From NCBI GenBank assembly GCA_029204225.1, contig CM055114.1, positions 16,451,502 to 16,515,501 on the forward strand: DNA of 64,000 bases. The letters are read 5' to 3'. The notes under the pieces were generated by a model that did no database searches, was not told the DNA's origin, and saw only the letters and a list, made by a program, of their open reading frames with translations. Positions 34,111 to 45,600 of the stretch are shown here, piece by piece; the first letter of the stretch is position 1; each line of letters begins with the position of its first letter. The position numbers were made by a program, and so were the translations under genes. This DNA comes from Diphasiastrum complanatum (taxonomy: Eukaryota; Streptophyta; Lycopodiopsida; Lycopodiales; Lycopodiaceae).

Positions 34111-35169
34111 TAAACTACTTGGAGCCTGATTTGTTGAGGCGGGCTCGTCTCGACGTGCAGCACTGGATGGAACAGACGACACGCATGAGGAGCTTGTTGC
34201 AATACTGGACCACTTCTTGAAAATGCCAAAAAGTAAACGACCGATTTTATCAGCACACCAAGCAGGTTGTTGCAAGTATGGATAAAGTTAGATACTAGTG
34301 ATGAAAAAAAAGATTGGTGTCTCTCGGAGACACTAATCTCAATGATTCAAGATGCCCAGTTCTTGGTGAGCCCTAAAATAGTGCGCAATTGAAAAATGAA
34401 CACCATTCATTCGACCTTCCATCATATGAATGCATTTTATAGCTCTCAAAGATGACAATACTTGAGGTGATGTAACAGTTCAACCAAGGTTACCAAATGT
34501 AAAAAACTTGTCTTTCAAATGAGAAACGAGGTTGGATCAAAACCAAAAGATCGCATGTGGATTTCAGAGGTAGATTGTCACATCTACTCCTGGCAAGGTA
34601 CTACAGGAGCAAGAGAAAAGGATGAGACATATTGATCAAGCAAACTTGTACATCAAGAGAATAAAAAACTATAGAGTTGGGAAGAAAGAAAAAGGAAGAA
34701 CCCTAGAGGTAAGAACAAAGGAAAACTTCATGTCAAATTTTCATTTCAATTTGAATAAATAAAAAATGTCTAGTTTTAGATATTCAACTTCTGCTATTTT
34801 CCACAGTCGTTGCAAGGATGAGATTAGCAAATATGTTCTTCAATAGAGCATGGATGCTAGACGAAGAAAAGAACTTTGGGTAAAACTTTTTGTTCATGAT
34901 CTATGGGTAAAATTTTGGTAATTCAAAATAAATACGAAAGCCATATAATTAATCTTAGTGCGGTTCTGCTCATCGATGATGTTTTTTTAGGTGGATTGAC
35001 AAGAGAAGAGGAGAACATATGGGTGGGCGGAGTGCGGGTGTGCTCCCTAATGGTTAAAAGCACGTTGTTTGGGCAAGAGGCTGATGGTTTAAGTACTCGG
35101 GGGAGATGGGTGGGTGAGTTTTGCCATGTGACAAAAAAGGACGAGGGAGTGTTAAAAAAAGATATGCTC
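34111..35169. other. No supported gene
   Basis: Short frames only (for example 34903-35187). A stretch at 34140-34260 reads THEELVAILDHFLKMPKSKR on the plus strand and could be a tiny exon remnant, but I recognise no family. No repeat boundaries are clear. Confidence 0.3.
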
Positions 35170-35930
35170 CTGCCCTTAAATATATAGGTTTTTTGAGAGC
35201 ACTTTCAAGATTCAAGAAAAGTTGCATTTTTCAAAGTTTTTTTTTGTTTCCCAAAGAATATTACTAGCAAAAGGATTTATATGTATATATAAGAAAATGT
35301 CAAAATTTTCATGGTGTTAATTTTGAAAAAAAAAATGTTAATTCCATTTTTATACTTTGTAACTTTCCCCCAAAGATGGTTATATTTGGCTAGTTTCCAA
35401 TACATACAGAGAGAGACTAGTTATTGTTGAGTTTCCAATACATAAAAAGTAGCAATTCAACTACCAAAAAACAATTAATTTTTTTATTTATTACTTTTGG
35501 CATTTGTAGCTTGCAAATCACATTCAACAATATACTTCAAATTATAATGCCTTTGTTTCCCACATTTCTTCCTCGTGCAAATTGCGGTACATATATCAGG
35601 TCCTATTTGCTTCTTCTTTTGAAAACGAGAATGAAGATACATATAATTGCTTTCACCTTCACACAACAACAACATGCATTCTATATTACAAAGAAAAAAC
35701 AGCACATATACATAGCTTCTCTTGTTACTTGCAACCTCAATTCTACTTCGCCCTCTTCTCTTATTCTCTCATCTACTGTTGCTCATCGTCCTCAATCTCT
35801 TTTCTTTGTTTGCCTTTTGTTTGTGAATATGGCGAACAAACTCCTAAATCTCCACATATGTGTTGATTGGAACTTCTCTATCATTGACATACGTGTGCTA
35901 CTTTGTGTATCTTGATAACAAACTTAAACC
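35170..35930 (+). repeat. Upstream DNA of a BPS1-like gene, copy 3
   Basis: It is the reverse-complement counterpart of 1-850 and, in its last part, resembles 19085-19205. It includes CCTCTTCTCTTATTCTCTCA near 35750 (reverse of the window start) and ends at the ATG at 35931. The fold-back element of copy 1 is absent here. Confidence 0.6.
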
Positions 35931-36101
35931 ATGGCACATCAACGACAGGGCTCCTCACTCATCACAACCATAAGCACACACTCTCAGTATATTTTCTTAC
36001 CCGCAATTTGCAATCCATGCTCCATCGTCCCCTACCATTTCTTCCCTCCTCATCCATCTCTCAAGGCCTTTGAGAATGATCTAGCACACGTGCTTTACTA
36101 G
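35931..36101 (+). pseudogene. BPS1-like protein, 57-codon N-terminal fragment
   Basis: The frame MAHQRQGSSLITTISTHSQY runs to PSLKAFENDLAHVLY and a stop. The beginning and the LKAFENDL motif match the fragment at 18888-18593. A stop replaces the next helix and unrelated repeat DNA follows, so it cannot make a full protein. Middle residues differ from the other copy more than the ends do, which suggests compensating small indels. Confidence 0.55.
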
Positions 36102-37260
36102 CTCCAGTAGAGCACATAATGCGTCGGTGCCTCAAAGGGTGCTGGGACTTTAGCGGTTTTCCCAAGACATGCGTAATTCTAACATTCATCCTACATGTAC
36201 TCAATGAAAAGTCAACTTTGAAAGCACAACCATCCTAGTTGTTTAGCCTTAGAAAACAAGAATCCCAACCAACTTGAAAGCCGAATCAGAATCCATCCCC
36301 AAAAGGGTCCCAAAAGGCAAAGACAAGTCATTCGTGAAATCCTAAGGCAGAGTGGTCACCAAATTGATCAAATGGCATAGCAACATGCCTCATGTTGGTG
36401 ACTTCCCCCTTAGGCACCAACGACGCAAAAAGGTTGTAGTAAGGGTTCGCCTACTTGGACCAGTCTCGGAGGCAAAACCGAAATGGTAATAATCTCCAAG
36501 GATCAACTTTATTAAATTTGGAAGAGATTACATTCATATATAGACTGATTGGAAACTATGCCTAGGAGCAAAGACTTAGCAATTGAATTTCTGGCACTGG
36601 TTGAGCTGCTCATAGTTTTTTTGTCAGACTCCCCTATAGTTCTATTGTGATTTGATGTACCTCCTCTGACATGGAATACAATGCTATATGGTAGAGCACA
36701 TTTTTTTAGACTTAGTTTTTATTTTACTGATTAAGCCTGGCAAGCTTCACAAAATCAGTCTAACCCCTAGGAGTTGTTCCGGTGGGTAGAATCAGCTTAG
36801 CTTGTGGAAATGGGTCCTAGGAGTTTAGTAGGCCATGACTCGAGCTCCAGAGTTAGCTCATGACTTGTGACTACTTGACTGGCTCACCACAGCTCGCAAG
36901 CTTAGTCTGTGACTTCCTAACTTGCTCTAGGAACTTTTGACAGTGTCAGCCCTCAAAGTCTTACAACATCTTCCTAGGTCAGCTTCACAACATCCTCCCC
37001 TCATTTGAGAAAGCTAATGTCCTCATTAGGGCCAAACCATACCTATGACACATGGCACAGGCTTAATTCACCAGCCAAACTAAAGAAACACAATGGTGTG
37101 GGGTTTTGATTCACCATCCATAGAAACACAAAATAAAGGTACAAATGCAGGCAACACATGAAAAGTGTGGATTAAGTTCACTTAAATAAAACCTATGTAA
37201 AGATGCAATCGATTTATTAACAGATAAGAAAGATACTTGGAAGTTCCTTGAACTTCAGAA
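36102..37260. repeat. Diverged repeat related to 11160-11960, then plain spacer
   Basis: 36345-36650 aligns loosely with 11240-11880: GGTGACTTCC, then ACTTTATTAAATTTGGAAGA with GATTACATTCA, then CAGACTCCCCTATAGTTCTA. The remainder to 37260 shows no gene. Confidence 0.4.
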
Positions 37261-37269
37261 TGGATGTGA

Positions 37270-37760
37270 GTGCTCATGAAGAAGGCATGCCGCCAAGTTA
37301 AACATCATGCACCAATCTAGGAAAATGAGATTCTTCACCAAGTAATTTTTCAATATTTCAAATGTCCCAAATTTAAGTTTGTCTTCAAACTCCCAAGAAG
37401 TCTCAATGTGTGGAGCCCATAGTCAAGTACTTAACTACATATTCATGTTGAGTGCCAGTTTGCTTTCTATGTGCCAATCCATGTTATAAAACAAGCCGAC
37501 CTTTTGTATCAACAAGTGCTATTGGTGGGTGAAAGAGTTCCTATTGATGATCAAATCGCTTCTCCAGTTTGTACCATTTGAGCAATGAGATATGAAAAAC
37601 ATTGTGTATATCCAAATTTGATGGTAGTGCCAATCAATAAGCCACTGGATTGATCTATTTCGTGAAATAATAGGAAACCATGTCATGGTATACTTATCTT
37701 AAAAGTATGGATATGTAGCATAAAATGTTATCGTTCTCTAAAGAGACTTCTTATTGTTGT
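37270..37760 (-). pseudogene. Gypsy integrase C-terminus and chromodomain remnant
   Basis: On the minus strand, with stops, it reads INPVAY*LALPSNLDIHNVF and HISLLKWYK, the usual integrase tail of plant chromoviruses, then HRKQTGTQHEYVVKYLTMG, a decayed chromodomain, and IWDI*NIEKLLGE. Such chromodomains target integration to marked chromatin. The rest of the element is not attached. It is certainly inactive. Confidence 0.6.
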
Positions 37761-38490
37761 GATTATAGATGACTTTGACTCCTTTATTGTTCTTGGAACA
37801 TAAAAGGGTTGTCAATAGACATTTGATATTGAACTAATTTCATTACAGATTAGAGCATTTGACTTATCAGTCAGACTGATTTATTGTTATGTGCACCTAA
37901 TTAAGTTTGTCAAACAAGTATAAATTTGTTGCATCAGTAAGACAAACATAGAGAAACTTACATACATCTCATCACAATCTAAATCTGATTCGACAATTGG
38001 TCCTCAACAACTTATTATTGCTCATTCAACCAAATGATTGTCCACAGATTTAAACTGCATGAGTATCCATAAGCAAGCTTCAGAGTATTGACTCACAACA
38101 ATGCAAAGTAATCTTTAGGATTTGTAAGTATGAATGTTTGTCAGTGCAAATAAAATAGTGATTCCGAATGTTGTTATCTCAGTTAAGTTTCAAACAATTG
38201 ATTAGTTCAATTAAACATGCAATCAAACAATCAATCAGTTTTAAGACAATCTTTAGCAATGAATTTATGGTTGCACTCTTATGAAAGTATCACGAAAAAA
38301 GAGTTGTCTGACCAGAGTAAAACTAGAGTCAAACACAGGCACATCCGACAAGTTGAGGCTTACCAACTGTTAGAAATAGAAGCACTTAGCAAGCAGATAG
38401 CTTATGAAAGCAAAGAGTAGGAAAAAACTTGAAGACTCAACTCTCTTTATCTCTTCTTCTGAAAAAATCAATAGTTACATTAAAGCATCT
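37761..38490. other. No supported gene
   Basis: AT-rich DNA with a 67-codon chance-size frame (38217-38420) and no recognised motif. Confidence 0.3.
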
Positions 38491-39095
38491 ATGGAGTACA
38501 TATAGGGGGTCGAGTGCAAAGGTACGCAACTCTTAGCAACTGATATGTTGTTTCTTATTTAATTTAATTAACTAATTTTATCCAATGGAAAAATTACAAG
38601 TGTTTAAATCCTATGAGGCATCCTTGTCACGTGGCTCTGTTCCAATGAGAAACGAGCACGTGGAAGGTTGCAACGCTTGCATGGGGTGCAAACAATTTGA
38701 ATCATTATGAAAATTCTTCTCTTAGGGCCAGCCATCTTCTTAAGGAATGTGTTGTTTCATAACTGCCCTTCGGATAGTTTCTCATTGTTGCGTCATTTAG
38801 ATATTTCTTCATATCTAGATGAATCTATGTATAGGGAACTTAGGGCTATGCATGGCTATGTGCCCAGGATGCTTTTGGCTCTATATAATGGGTCCAAACT
38901 CGTCCTACTCCACATCATGGTTGTAGATTCATTACCAAACTTTCACTCTACATTCATGCTTCTTGTTCCTTGGCTTGGGGGTGAGGCTTCTAGAGATTGA
39001 TTTGATGCCTCTACTTGGTTGGGTGGTTTCTCCATAGGGTGTTATCCATTGTGTTTATGATCTGTAAGTAGGATCTAAGCAGCTTTCCCTTATAG
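38491..39095 (+). mobile_element. Probable gypsy LTR 3' part
   Basis: The right edge is set by the PBS at 39096. ACATATAGGGG near 38498 could be a promoter box. An open frame at 38707-39000 (MKILLLGPAIFLRNVLFHNC) has no recognised domain. The left LTR end is not identified. Confidence 0.4.
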
Positions 39096-39107
39096 TGGTA
39101 TCAGAGC
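39096..39107 (+). other. Primer-binding site, tRNA-iMet type
   Basis: TGGTATCAGAGC is a perfect copy of the common plant tRNA-iMet PBS and is followed by CAAGG. It lies between the LTR-like block and the gypsy pol remnant on the same strand. Confidence 0.85.
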
Positions 39108-39309
39108 CAAGGATTACAAGCTTGGAGAGGTGGTGCTTTTCATTGGAGCTTGGTGGTAATCAGCTAGTATTCTCATCCAAGGAGAGGAGCAAGGTTGCAA
39201 GTTGGTGGATCTTCCTAATTTCAATTTGCATGATCCATATCTCTCTCAAATTCATTGTGGTTTATGGTGAATTGTGCTAGGAAATCAATTTTGGCTGTCT
39301 TTTCATGTG

Positions 39310-40911
39310 TAGCTCAAAACTAGTTATGGATCTAAATTTTTTAGCAAGTTAATTTACTGTGAAGTAGTTGAAAAATGGGTTGCAGTTGGAGTAGTTCTAT
39401 TACAAATGGATAGGCCGCTAGCGTTTGAGAGCAAAAATTCATTGGTCCTCAATTGCATTATACTACGTAGGAAAAGGAATTGTTTGTTGTAATCCATGCA
39501 CTTAAAACCTGAAGACACTACTTGATGGTAGTAAGTTTGTAGTGTATACGGATCACCAGCCTCTTAAGTATTTTTGTAATCAGCATGATCTTCAAGGGAG
39601 AAAAGCTTGATGGGCTGAGTTGATACAAGAATTTGATCATGAACTCCGTTACATAAGAGACAACTCTAATCAAGTTGCAGATGCTCTTAGTCGGATCGGT
39701 GAATTGAACAAATTCTTGCGGATCGATTGGCTATGTTGATGCAAGAATTTGATCATGAAATCCGTTACATGTAACTCTAATCAAGTTGCAGATGCTCTTA
39801 GTCGGATCAGTGAACTGAACGAGTTGTCATTCACTCAGATTTCTACGGATCTATATCTTTCGTTGAGAGAAAAATATGAATCTGATTTCCATTTTGGTCA
39901 CATTTGGAACATTGTTCAAACCGGGAGAAATGTGGACAATGTTGAGTTAAAAACACAGGGCACTCAACTAACTAAGAAAGATAAAAAGATTGTGAAACAG
40001 TTCACCATTCGAAATGGATTACTATTTTGGATTGAAAAAGTTTGCGTACCTGGTGATGATGAGCTCAAACGTAAGATTTTGTTTGAATGTCATGACATAC
40101 CCTGTGCAGGACATCCCGGTATACACAAGACTCTGGACTTGGTTAAGAGGGAATTTTATTGGCCAAAGTTTAAGCCATATGTCGAGTCATATGTTGTTAA
40201 ATGCAAATCCTATCAACTAGCAAAGGCTGAACACCATAAGGCTGATGGTTTGTTGCATTTGTTAGATATCCCAGATAAGAAATGGGAAAGCATATCTATG
40301 GATTTTGTAGTTGGACTTCCAAAGACCCAATGGAAAAATGATTCTATTTGGGTTGTAGTGGATCAGTTAACTAAGTTAGCTACATTCATACCAGTCAAGT
40401 CAACTATAAAGGCTTCTGATTCAGCCTAGATCTTTGTTGAAAGATTATTTCAGTTGTATGGTCTGCCCAGTGACATTGTTAGTGATAAAGATCCGAAGTT
40501 CACAGGTCACTTTTGGTCAGCAGTATTCCATAAACTTGAAACTTCTTTAAGTTTAAGTTCTTCTGATCATCCTGAATAAGATGGCCAGACAGAAAGGACT
40601 AATCAAACTATGGAGGATATTTTGAGGAGATATGTTTCTCATAGGCAATCTCATTGAGAAGATTATCTCCCACTGGTTGAGTTTGCATATAATAGTAGAA
40701 AACATTCTGCTACAGGTTATAGTCCTTTTATGCTTATGTACGGTTTTCAACCTAGATCTCCAATGAATGTTGAGATGAAGTCTGTTAAGATCCATAAGGT
40801 TGCTGATTTTTTGCATGCTATGCAAGAAATGTTGCAAGTGGCTAAGGATAGTATCCGAAGTGCTCAGGATAGAGATAAATACTATACCGATCTTAAGAGA
40901 TCTCCAATAAG
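39310..40911 (+). pseudogene. Ty3/gypsy RNase H-integrase remnant
   Basis: RNase H is read in pieces (VVYTDHQPLKYFCNQHDLQG at about 39530, then WAELIQEFDHELRYIRDNSN and QVADALSRIGEL). The zinc-binding part follows (FECHDIPCAGHPGIHKT...CKSYQLAK), then the integrase core (WESISMDFVVGLP; VVVDQLTKLATFIP; later DIVSDKDPKF; DGQTERTNQTMED). An 85-115 bp direct duplication repeats the end of RNase H at 39622-39710 and 39738-39820. Gag and RT are missing between PBS and RNase H. It stops at 40911 against copia family B. Confidence 0.75.
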
Positions 40912-41948
40912 TGTAGTCAATGTCATAATTTTGAGAGAATCCCTTCACTACAAGTCTGGCTTTGTACCTCAAAACATTTCTATTCGGTCCATACTTAAGC
41001 TTGTATACTCATTTTCATTGTATTGTCTTCCGCTTGTCTATTACTAGCTACAATGTCCATACATCATTCTTCTTCATGGATTCGATCTTCTTGTTCATGG
41101 CTTGGATTTGTTTGTCCTTGTCTGGACTGTCGATGGCTTCCTAAATGTTTGTGGTTCGTCATTGAATCCATAGAAGTCTTCGGATGGAAAAGCTGAGCTA
41201 CCTGCTACCTAGCACTCTTTGTTCTTTTGTTGATCTCCTGGGAGATTCTTCAGGTACTATAATTTGCTTACCTTTGTCTCTTTGGCTAGGTCCGGAACCA
41301 TTTCCGTTTATAGGTGCCCTAGCTGCATGAAAGCTTGTGGTCCTTTCTTTGTCTGATTCGTCGCTCAACTGATGTGGGATTCGAACATCTTTGTCTGAGT
41401 GTTCGGGTTCCACTCCCTCTATCATGGTTGGCAGGTCGTTGTACTGCTTTTCCAAGATCTCATAGCTGGCTGAATCATCATCTGCCATTGTTCTACATTC
41501 ATCGAACTTGATTCATCTCTGGCATATAGACCCTATAGTATGACGAATGATTGTCATAACCGATGAGGTATCCTTGTTTGACTTTCTCATCAAGTTTTTT
41601 TTGAAGCTTGTCTAGAATATGTGCATAAGCTGCACAGTCAAAGATCCGAACGTCCATCAAATTGGGCTTTCTACCCCACCATTGTTTGTGTGGTGCATGT
41701 GAGGAATACTAGATTTGCCTATCCTATTATGGATGTAGGCGTCTGAAGATCCCGCTTCAGTCCATAGCACTCTTGGTGCCTTCGAATAGGCCATCATGCA
41801 CCTTGCGGCCTCCATGAGGGTCACGTTCTTTCTTTCAACTACAACGTTGTGTTGTGGTTTATAGGATGCAGTCCTACTATGAAGGATTCCTCGATCGTTG
41901 CAAAAGTTAGCAAAGCAGTTTGAGATGTATTCTCCGCCATGACAAGTT
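40912..41948 (-). pseudogene. Copia family B, RT start and integrase part (left half)
   Basis: On the minus strand the frame at 41488 reads MADDDSASYEILEKQYNDLP and ends near RSTKEQRVLGSR; the RT beginning follows (YKARLVVKGFSQNYDIDYT). To its right, 41500-41948 is integrase (compare 14391-14600). The body is cut at 40911 within RT and at 41948 by the young family A copia; the other half starts at 48362. The 5-bp AAGTT at 41944-41948 is the target duplication. Confidence 0.75.
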
Positions 41949-42603
41949 TGTGAAAAATACAGATCCTAAGTGGATCTAAACTCCAAGATCATTGGCTTGA
42001 ATGCTTGCACTCCAAACTACATAAGCTAGGAATTGGCAACACATTCTATGCTACCTAGAATGCAAAGAACTTGATCAAAAAGCATTTATCACAAATGAAA
42101 ACTTCCATAAACATCAAGTGCGGCCCAAAATAGCATTATACAGTCCATAATACATCAGCCTACCACTTTTGGAAAGCACCTAAGATCATACACAATAGTT
42201 TGAAGACAATACACACAACAATGCTCTCAATGGAGGAAGAAACAATGACAATGATCTATTGATCTCAATGAAGCATACAAAAGGTTTCTCCAACCTGTTC
42301 TCCACGACTTCCCTACTATTTATGGATGAGGAAGATGACTCTCTCTCCTCTCTCTAGAAGGTACTTGACCCTAGATATTCCCTATATAGGAAAAATAGCT
42401 AAAAATGGCTTATATGACCAAAATACATCAAAATTTTCTCATTTTGAAGGGTATGAAGTTTGACACTTCATCATACTGAAAAAATACAGTAAATAAAAAC
42501 ATTGTGGCCTGGTTCACACGTGTGAAACTCCAGAACCAAAACTATTTACAATTTTAGCCAATTTAGGCCTCAAACTAGCTAGGAAATGTTGACAATTTTC
42601 ACA
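41949..42603 (-). repeat. 3' LTR of the young copia
   Basis: It runs TGTGAAAAATACAGATCC to GACAATTTTCACA on the plus strand. It differs from the other LTR by A/G near 42097, T/C near 42199 and TT/GG near 42434. A palindromic CCTATATAGG at 42381-42390 is the TATA region. The gag-pol stop codon lies across its inner edge. Confidence 0.95.
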
Positions 42604-45600
42604 CTCCCTCTTCAACGTTGGATGCTAGTTTCAACATAGTCTTTGAGCACATTCCAAGATTAGATCTATGCATTAAATATAGGTCCTTTCCCAATGGTTT
42701 GGTGAAGATATCAGCCACACACTCCTTTGAAGAGACATGTTGAAGCTCCACCTCTTTGGCAATGACTTGATCTCTCACAAAATGGTGAGCAATCTCAATG
42801 TGCTTGCTCCTTGCATGAAAAACAGGATTGCTTGCCAAGCTTTGGGCTGAAAGGTTATCACAAAGTATGATTGGAGTCTTCTCTGGTTCCAGCAAGTGAA
42901 GATCCAATAACATCCTCTTGATCCAAAGAATCTCCTTGGTGCATGTTGTTAATGCCTTGTACTCGGCTTCGGTGGAAGATAGAGAGATAGTTGGTTGCTT
43001 CTTTGATAGCCATGAGACCACTCCATCTCCAAGATAGATTGCAAAGGCACTTGTTGACTTCCTATCCATTTGATCACCTGCAAAATCTGAATCTGAAAAT
43101 CCACAAAGGTTAGGTGTAGTACCTCCATACAAGATGCCAAAATCTCTAGATCCCGAGATGTATCTAAGTACTCTCTTTCCTAGCTTCCAATGAGCCTCAC
43201 TAGGATCTTGCATAAATTGACTTAGTTTACCAACCACAAAGCTTAGATCAGGTCTTGTGATGGTTAACCATATAAGAGATCCTATTAGCTTTCTATAGAG
43301 AGTAATGTCCTTGAAGGATCTTTCATTACTTCTTGTAGTTAGCTTTACATTTGATTCCATAGGAGTAGAAACAACTTTACAATCTTCCATATGAAACCTT
43401 TTTAGAATAGAGTTAACATACTTTTCTTGACATATGAATGTAGATTTAGAAGTTCTAATAATCTCTATTCCTAAGATATAATGAAGTTTACCAAGATCTT
43501 GAATTTCAAACTCTCTTTTGAGTGCCATCTTGATTTCATCTATATCTAGATTGTTACCACCACTTAAGATAATGTAGATCAAAAGTAAAGTGATATCATT
43601 TTCATTCAATCTAAAGTAGAGAGAATGATCATACTCACTCATAACAAAGTTTTGAGAAAGTAAGAAGGAATTGAGCTTAGCATACCAACTCCTTGGTGCT
43701 TGCTTTAGCCCATACAAACTCTTTTGGAGATAGCACACATGATTAGGCTCATCATGTGAAACATAGCCCTCGGGTTGCTCCATGTAAATATCTTCTTCAA
43801 GATCACCATTCAAGAAGGCATTAGTAACATCCATTTGCCACATATCCCAATCATAAAGAGTTGCAAGAGAGATTAGGATTCGAATAGTTACCATCTTTGC
43901 CACGGGTGCAAAGGTCTCATCAAAGTCAATACCATATTCTTGAGCATACCCCTTTGCCACCAACCTTGCCTTGTACTTGTTGATTGATCCATCTTGATTT
44001 GTCTTGATCTTGAAGATCCACTTACAACCAATTGCCTTCTTGTCCTTTGGAAGCTTTACCAACCTCCATGTGTTGCTTTTGATGAGTGCTTGATGCTCAT
44101 GATCCATGGCTTGGATCCATTCCTTCTTTTGAATTGCTTCACCTACACAAGTTGGTTCATCAAAAGAGGTAAGAAAAGCAAAGTTAGAGTTGTCCACCAC
44201 TTGCTTTCCTTTTTCATCATAGGTTAGCCTTGATGGCTTAGCCCTTTGCCTTTGAGTCTTCCTTGAAGTTTGCTTTGGAGTGGCATCTCCATCTTCATCC
44301 AAGACATCTTGCACATCATGATGATTAGTAGGCACATCAACATCAACATCAACAACATTGGAAACATTCTCTTCATGAAAGATGACATCCCTACTTATGA
44401 CAACTTTCTTTGTAGAAGGAATGTACACTTTGTAAGCCTTGCTTACTTCACTATAGCCAACAAACACACCCTTCTTTGATGAAGGATCTTCTTTAGTTCT
44501 ATCATCAAGTGTGATATTGACAAAACATGTACATCCAAAGATCCTACAATGCTTGACACTCGGCCTTCTACCATAAAGAACCTCATGAGGAGTTTTACCA
44601 TCCAAGGAAGCACTTGTCCATCTATTACATAGATAGTTAGCACATGCTAAAGCTTCCCCCCAAAAAGACTTAGCAAGATTAGCATGTAGTCTCATTGCCT
44701 TGGCACATTCACAAAGGGTTCTATTCTTCCTCTCGGCCACTCCATTCTGTTGTGGAGTCCTAGGACTAGACATCTCCCTCTTAATCCCATGTGCTATACA
44801 AAAGTCTTTGAACCTATTTGAGGTGTATTCCCCTCCATTATCAGATCTTAAGCATTTGATCTTTGTATTGAATTGGTTTTCCATTTCATTCTTGAACTTG
44901 ACAAATGCAGCAAACACTTCATCCTTACTTTTAAGAAGATAGATCCAAGTATACCTACTAAAGTCATCAATGAAAGTTGCATACATCTTTGCCCCACCAT
45001 TGCTTGTTGTACTAGAAGAATGAATATCAGAATGCACAAGTTGAAAAGCTTCTTTAGATCTAGAAGTAGATCTAGAATAAGCAAGTCTATGAGATTTGGA
45101 CAAGGCACAATGTTCACAAACACTATTGTTTGCAACAAGACTTTTAGGGAGACCAAGAACAAGCTCTTTCTTTGCCATTACCTCCAAAGATTTGAAGTTG
45201 GGATGGCCCAACCTCTTGTGCCAAACTTCTTGGTTTGTCAATTGCTCCCTAGCCATACATCCTTCATGATTAGAGATCACACATGCATCAAGCTTGAAAA
45301 GTTTACCATGCCTCCTACCTTGAGCAATCAAGGATCCACATTTACTTATCAAACATGCATCTCCAACATCAAGTCCTTTGTCAATCATTTGACTTACACT
45401 AAGCAAATTCTTAGTGATTGAAGGAATGTACAAAACATTTTCAAGATTTGCTTTCCTATTTGTTGAAAGGGAAATAGGAATAGTGCCTATGCCTTTGATG
45501 TCACATTGACCATCATTTGCAGTGTAGATGATGTTACCTTCTCCCTCATAAGACAATAAGGATGTAAAGTATTCCTTATGTCTTGTCATGTGAGATGAGG

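Noticed and set aside
33874-34275. 133-codon minus-strand frame rich in Thr and His
   Set aside because: Produced by the GT-rich repeat at 33885-34110.
44873-45421. 182-codon plus-strand frame
   Set aside because: It lies wholly within the antisense of the copia gag-pol frame at 42599-46534, whose codons explain the sequence.
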